DNA of 33,405 nucleotides from contig CALXDJ010000023.1 of NCBI GenBank assembly GCA_944387035.1, positions 1 to 33,405 of the forward strand. The letters run 5' to 3'. The DNA comes from an uncultured Oscillospiraceae bacterium. GTDB taxonomy: Bacteria; Bacillota; Clostridia; Oscillospirales; Oscillospiraceae. This document shows positions 30,096 to 33,405 of the stretch, piece after piece (within the stretch, counting starts at the first letter, position 1; every line of letters starts with the position of its first letter). Both the position numbers and the translations under genes were made by a program. The notes beneath the pieces were generated by a model. The model was not told the origin of the DNA. It did not search any database and saw nothing but the letters and a program-made list of their open reading frames with translations.

Positions 30096-31613
30096 TTAGG
30101 CATTCTCGTAGGAAAGCCCCAGGCGGACATACTGCTCCGCCGGTGCCTCATTTTCCTCCATGAGCTGCTTCATGGCTTTGATCATGCGGGATTCCACAGC
30201 CTCATCGTGGAGGGGCTGGAGCTGCTTGGGGTCCTGCTCCAAATCAAAGAGCAGGTTCCCCTCTCCGTACAGCCCGTCGGGGGCGTAGAGGGTTTCCGGG
30301 TCATTGGGGATCATGCCCATGCAGTGGCCCGGCAGGCGCAGCAGGGGCGTGCCCTTGGTAAAGTGGAAGTCCCAGCACATTTGCCCCTGGCGCAGCTTAT
30401 CCAGCGTGACGGAATTGGGATAGCTGGTGGGCGTCTGCATGTAGTCATACAGGTCGTCCAGATGCTCCCGCACCGGTGTGCGCATGTAGACGTACCGGCC
30501 GTCCGTGACGTTGACATGGAAGCCGTGCATGCCGAAGAGGGCGTATTCCCGCACCGGCTTGTCGGATGCCACGGTATCCCCCAGGGCCTTGCCCTGCATG
30601 TCCTTAGGGATGGGGACGTTGAAGAAGTCCAGCAGCGTGGGGGCGATGTCGATGGTCTGGCAGAGGGCGCCGCGGTGCTCGTTGCGCACGCCGCTTCTGG
30701 GATCCCAGAGGAAGAAGGGCGTGTGGGCCAGCTCGTCGTAAATGGGCTCCCGCACCTTGCCCCACCAGTTGTGCTCGGTGAGGAGGAACCCGTGGTCGGT
30801 GTTGACGATCAGCATGGTGTCCTTCCAGAGATCATACTGGTCCATCCGGTCCAGCACCTGGCCCAGGTAGTGGTCGCACATGCTCACCACAGCCCGGTAT
30901 TTGTTGATGACGTGCTGGATCTCCTCTTCCGTCTCCCCGCTGTGGCCGACCCGGACATACTGGGGCCAGTCGAAGAAGCGGCCGTGATACTCCTTTTCAT
31001 ACAGGGACATGAAGCGGTCGGGGACATAGTAGGGCTCGTGGGGATCAAACTCCTCCAGCTGCAAAAACCAGTTGTCGGAGCGGAAGTTCTCATCAATGAA
31101 CTCCAGGCCGTGCTTGAAGTTCTGGGCGATGGAGATGTCCTCCTCCTTGGGGGTGTAGTGACGGTTGATGTACTCCTGGCGGCCGCAGTTGTCCTGCCGG
31201 CCGTACAGGTGCTCGGGCACGTCGAAATCCACCCGGCCCTTCCAGGGATCGCCCTCGGGCCCCCGGGCGTACTCGAAGGAGTTGTACTTGGTTTGATAGT
31301 CGGAACCGCCCTGCTCCCAGTAGTGCCAGTGGTCCGTTACCAGGTGCGTATAGACGCCGTTTTGCTTGAGCAGCTCGGGCATGGAGTCGTCATAGAGCTC
31401 AATGGGACCCCAGCCCCGGTGCAGGAAGTTGTACCGGCCGGTGTGAATTTCCCGCCGGGCAGGCATGCAGGGCAGACTTCCGGCGTAGAAGTTGTCGAAG
31501 GTGGCGGCATGTTCCGCCAGACGCTGGAAGTTGGGCGCCACGATGTCCAGCCCGCCGTAGGGCGGCAGCATGACGCGGTTGAGGGAATCAAACATGACCA
31601 TAATGGCTTTCAT
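30096..31613 (-). CDS. Sulfatase/alkaline-phosphatase-superfamily hydrolase, cytosolic
   Basis: This 505-residue enzyme hydrolyses a sulfate ester (or a phosphonate or phosphate diester) using a formylglycine made from C49 in the motif C-M-P-A-R (49-53), followed by REIHTGR. Metal-site residues are seen as MFDSLN (D9), FDPHEPY (about 189-195) and NTDHGFLLTEH (D273/H274). The cysteine form needs the radical-SAM maturase anSME, which is not in the window. No signal peptide is visible, so it is cytosolic, unlike many sulfatases of this group, and its substrate must be imported, most simply by the ABC permeases encoded just upstream. ATG 31613 follows AAGGAGG by 11 bases; the gene starts 16 bases after the permease stop, so it is in the same operon. 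Confidence 0.9.
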   Translation of the reverse strand: MKAIMVMFDSLNRVMLPPYGGLDIVAPNFQRLAEHAATFDNFYAGSLPCMPARREIHTGRYNFLHRGWGPIELYDDSMPELLKQNGVYTHLVTDHWHYWEQGGSDYQTKYNSFEYARGPEGDPWKGRVDFDVPEHLYGRQDNCGRQEYINRHYTPKEEDISIAQNFKHGLEFIDENFRSDNWFLQLEEFDPHEPYYVPDRFMSLYEKEYHGRFFDWPQYVRVGHSGETEEEIQHVINKYRAVVSMCDHYLGQVLDRMDQYDLWKDTMLIVNTDHGFLLTEHNWWGKVREPIYDELAHTPFFLWDPRSGVRNEHRGALCQTIDIAPTLLDFFNVPIPKDMQGKALGDTVASDKPVREYALFGMHGFHVNVTDGRYVYMRTPVREHLDDLYDYMQTPTSYPNSVTLDKLRQGQMCWDFHFTKGTPLLRLPGHCMGMIPNDPETLYAPDGLYGEGNLLFDLEQDPKQLQPLHDEAVESRMIKAMKQLMEENEAPAEQYVRLGLSYENA

Positions 31614-31629
31614 AAAGGAACAAACCTCC

Positions 31630-32508
31630 TTATTCTTCGCCGCTGTCTGCGATGCCGGCTGGCGGACGGACATGCCGGACGGCAAACGTCACGACCAGGA
31701 TCGTCACCAGATAGGGGCACAGATCCAGCAGCTGGGACGGAACGCTGCCGTCGGTAAAGATGTTCTTCAGCGCAGCCGCGCCGCCGAAGATCAGGCTGCC
31801 CAACAGGGACCCAATGGGGTTGTAGGCGCCCAGAATGTTCACCGCCACCGCGATATAGCCGCGGCCGGCGCTCATCTCATAGGCAAACCGGTTGACGTGG
31901 TCGATGGCCAGATAGCTGCCGGCCAGGCCGCACAGCACGCCCACGATGAGCTCGCCCAGGAAGCGGTACTTGCGGATGGAGATGCCCATGGTCCGGGCGG
32001 CCAGAGGCTTTTCGCCCACAATCCGCAGCCGCAGTCCCCAGGGGGTCCGGAACATGAAGGCCCAGCCCAGAATGCCGATGACCACGGCCAGGGGCAAAAT
32101 GAAGGACACGTTGCCCAGAATGGGCAGTGTGATGTGGGGCAGAGCCTCCACGGAAGCGGAGTTGGCCCGGCTGCCCCAGATCACCTGGGTCAGCGAGGTG
32201 GTAAAGCCAGTGGCAAACATGTTCAGGCCGATGCCGCAGATGACCTGGTCCATGTGGTACTGCACACACAAAACACCGTGGAGCAGGGCATAGAGCGCCG
32301 AGAGCAGGACGCCGCAGAGCAATCCGATCCAGGGATTATTGGTAAAATAGGACCCGCAGGTGGCGCCGAAGGCGCCCATGAGGATAAAGCCTTCCATGCC
32401 CATGGGCATAATGCCGCACCGGGCAGAGAAGGTACCGCCTACGGCAGCCAGGGCCACGGGGACCGAGGAACGGAGGGCGGAGATCAAAAACAGACCGATA
32501 AATTCCAT
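31630..32508 (-). CDS. ABC transporter permease, nucleoside-type (NupQ-like)
   Basis: This 292-residue permease of the BPD_transp_2 type belongs to the COG1079 group, which usually moves nucleosides or other small ring compounds inward. Signatures are ARCGIMPMGMEGFILMGAFGA near the start, VICGIGLNMFATGFT, GEKPLAARTMGI (the coupling loop to the ATPase) and GRGYIAVAVNILG. AGGAGG lies ten bases before ATG 32508; a TTG two codons earlier is too close to it. It follows the second permease gene by 21 bases. Confidence 0.9.
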   Translation of the reverse strand: MEFIGLFLISALRSSVPVALAAVGGTFSARCGIMPMGMEGFILMGAFGATCGSYFTNNPWIGLLCGVLLSALYALLHGVLCVQYHMDQVICGIGLNMFATGFTTSLTQVIWGSRANSASVEALPHITLPILGNVSFILPLAVVIGILGWAFMFRTPWGLRLRIVGEKPLAARTMGISIRKYRFLGELIVGVLCGLAGSYLAIDHVNRFAYEMSAGRGYIAVAVNILGAYNPIGSLLGSLIFGGAAALKNIFTDGSVPSQLLDLCPYLVTILVVTFAVRHVRPPAGIADSGEE

Positions 32509-32529
32509 AAACAATGCGCCTCCTTTCCG

Positions 32530-33405
32530 TTACTCGGCCCGGGCGGCGGTCCGCCGGGAGCCTGCCAGCAGTTTGCGCATGGGGGTGCACAGGGCGTCCA
32601 TCAGCTTGGGAGCCACCATGAACACCACAATCAATGCCTGAATGATGGAGATCACGTCCATGGGGATGGAGGCGATGCGGTTAACCTCGCTGGCACCGGA
32701 TTTCAGTCCGCCCCACAAAATGGCCGACAGCAGAACCGTCAGGGGGTTGTTGCCGGCCAGGGCTGCCACGGCGATGCCTTCAAAGCCGTAGCCGCTGGAA
32801 AAGCCGTCCGTAAAGCGGTACTGCACGCCCATGACCTGGGTGGCGCCGCAGAAGCCTGCCAGTGCACCGCTGATGAGCAGGGTGATGAGCATCATGCGCT
32901 TGGTGTTGATACCGGCGGTTTCGGCGCTGGCCGGGTTGCTGCCTACGAAATGGAGACGATAGCCCAGCCGGGTGCGGTTGAGCAGGAACCAGACCACGGC
33001 CACCAGCGCCACGCCGATGAGAATGGAGGCGGAGAGATAATGCCCTTCCATGAGCTTGCCAATACGGGCCTGCTGCGGCAGGGCGGCGGTCCGGGCGATG
33101 CCCTGATCATCCACAAACACATTGTTGACCAGATAGCTGCAAAACAGCTGGGCCACATAGTTTTGCATCAGGGTGACGATGACCATATTGGCGCCGAACC
33201 GGTTGCTCAGAAAGCCTGCGATACCGGCATAGCATCCGGCGCACAGGCAGCTGACCACCAGAATCAGAGGAACGAAGAGCATCCGGGGCAGGGGCGGCAG
33301 ATAGCCGCCGATGAGAGCGGCCACCATGGCGCCGACATAGAGCTGGCCCTCCGTGCCCAGGTTCATGACCTTGGCGTGCTGGGCAAAGGCGAAGGCCAGG
33401 CCGGT
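32530..33405 (-). CDS. ABC transporter permease, nucleoside-type (NupP-like), partial
   Basis: This is the partner permease of the COG4603 type. The gene continues past the window: the frame stays open to the last base, and an in-frame TGLAFAFAQHAKV precedes the ATG at 33366, which matches the family's usual TGL-A-FAF ... MNLGTEGQ run, so the true start lies outside. Family motifs are MNLGTEGQL, GANMVIVTLMQNY, GSNPASAETAGI (coupling loop), GFEGIAVAALAGNNPL and WGGLKSGA. The ATPase and the lipoprotein binding protein (BmpA/Med type) are expected upstream, beyond the edge. Confidence 0.88.
   Translation of the reverse strand, partial: TGLAFAFAQHAKVMNLGTEGQLYVGAMVAALIGGYLPPLPRMLFVPLILVVSCLCAGCYAGIAGFLSNRFGANMVIVTLMQNYVAQLFCSYLVNNVFVDDQGIARTAALPQQARIGKLMEGHYLSASILIGVALVAVVWFLLNRTRLGYRLHFVGSNPASAETAGINTKRMMLITLLISGALAGFCGATQVMGVQYRFTDGFSSGYGFEGIAVAALAGNNPLTVLLSAILWGGLKSGASEVNRIASIPMDVISIIQALIVVFMVAPKLMDALCTPMRKLLAGSRRTAARAE

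Overview
The window looks like chromosomal DNA from a high-GC, Gram-positive, anaerobic gut-type Clostridia, probably of the Oscillospiraceae/Flavonifractor type. This is inferred from the GC-rich coding sequence, strong AGGAGG ribosome sites, many lipoproteins, DUF4367 anti-sigma proteins, a cysteine-type sulfatase and a Tn4451/TnpX-like recombinase. No rRNA, tRNA, CRISPR array or complete insertion sequence was seen.

Layout. (1) 1-1.7 kb: a large serine recombinase that has lost its catalytic N-terminus at an abrupt junction near base 77. (2) 1.8-6.6 kb, minus: a two-gene operon of a multi-pass membrane protein and a 1074-residue zinc-ribbon membrane protein with three tandem ~230-residue extracellular repeats. 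(3) 6.9-12.1 kb: a cell-envelope module with an OmpR-type response regulator, a histidine kinase and a membrane-anchored third protein in overlapping frames, two lipoproteins and a VanY-like carboxypeptidase. Three promoters here share an 11-bp-periodic GATGCA direct repeat, which I predict is the regulator's binding site. (4) 12.1-14.5 kb, minus: a stand-alone HMA metallochaperone and a Zn/Cd-type P-type ATPase behind a promoter with an ArsR-like palindrome but no regulator gene. (5) 14.7-17.1 kb, plus: an AGCS symporter coupled to a homocysteine S-methyltransferase. (6) 17.3-21.6 kb: FtsH with an overlapping helical partner, a very long perfect inverted repeat, a TetR regulator and a divergent family 8 glycosyltransferase. 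(7) 21.8-24.9 kb, plus: an ECF sigma factor, a membrane anti-sigma protein and a secreted protein; the last two share a tandem DUF4367-like architecture. An ECF-type promoter (TGAAAC-N16-CGTGA) precedes the operon. (8) 24.9-25.5 kb, minus: a DUF2798 membrane protein with a strong promoter and a hairpin-plus-U-tract in its leader. (9) 25.6-33.4 kb: a metabolic locus with a cupin, a Gfo/Idh oxidoreductase, an MtnA-type sugar-1-phosphate isomerase, a DeoR regulator, a class II aldolase, a cytosolic sulfatase and two permeases of a nucleoside-type ABC importer, the last cut by the window edge.

The most interesting system is region 9. MtnA plus a class II aldolase are two steps of the DHAP shunt that disposes of 5'-deoxyadenosine or methylthioadenosine, and here they sit beside a nucleoside-type importer and a sulfatase-fold hydrolase. 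The next most interesting are the predicted two-component regulon in region 3 and the DUF4367 sensor/secreted-paralogue pair in region 7. All functional assignments come from reading motifs; no database search was possible.
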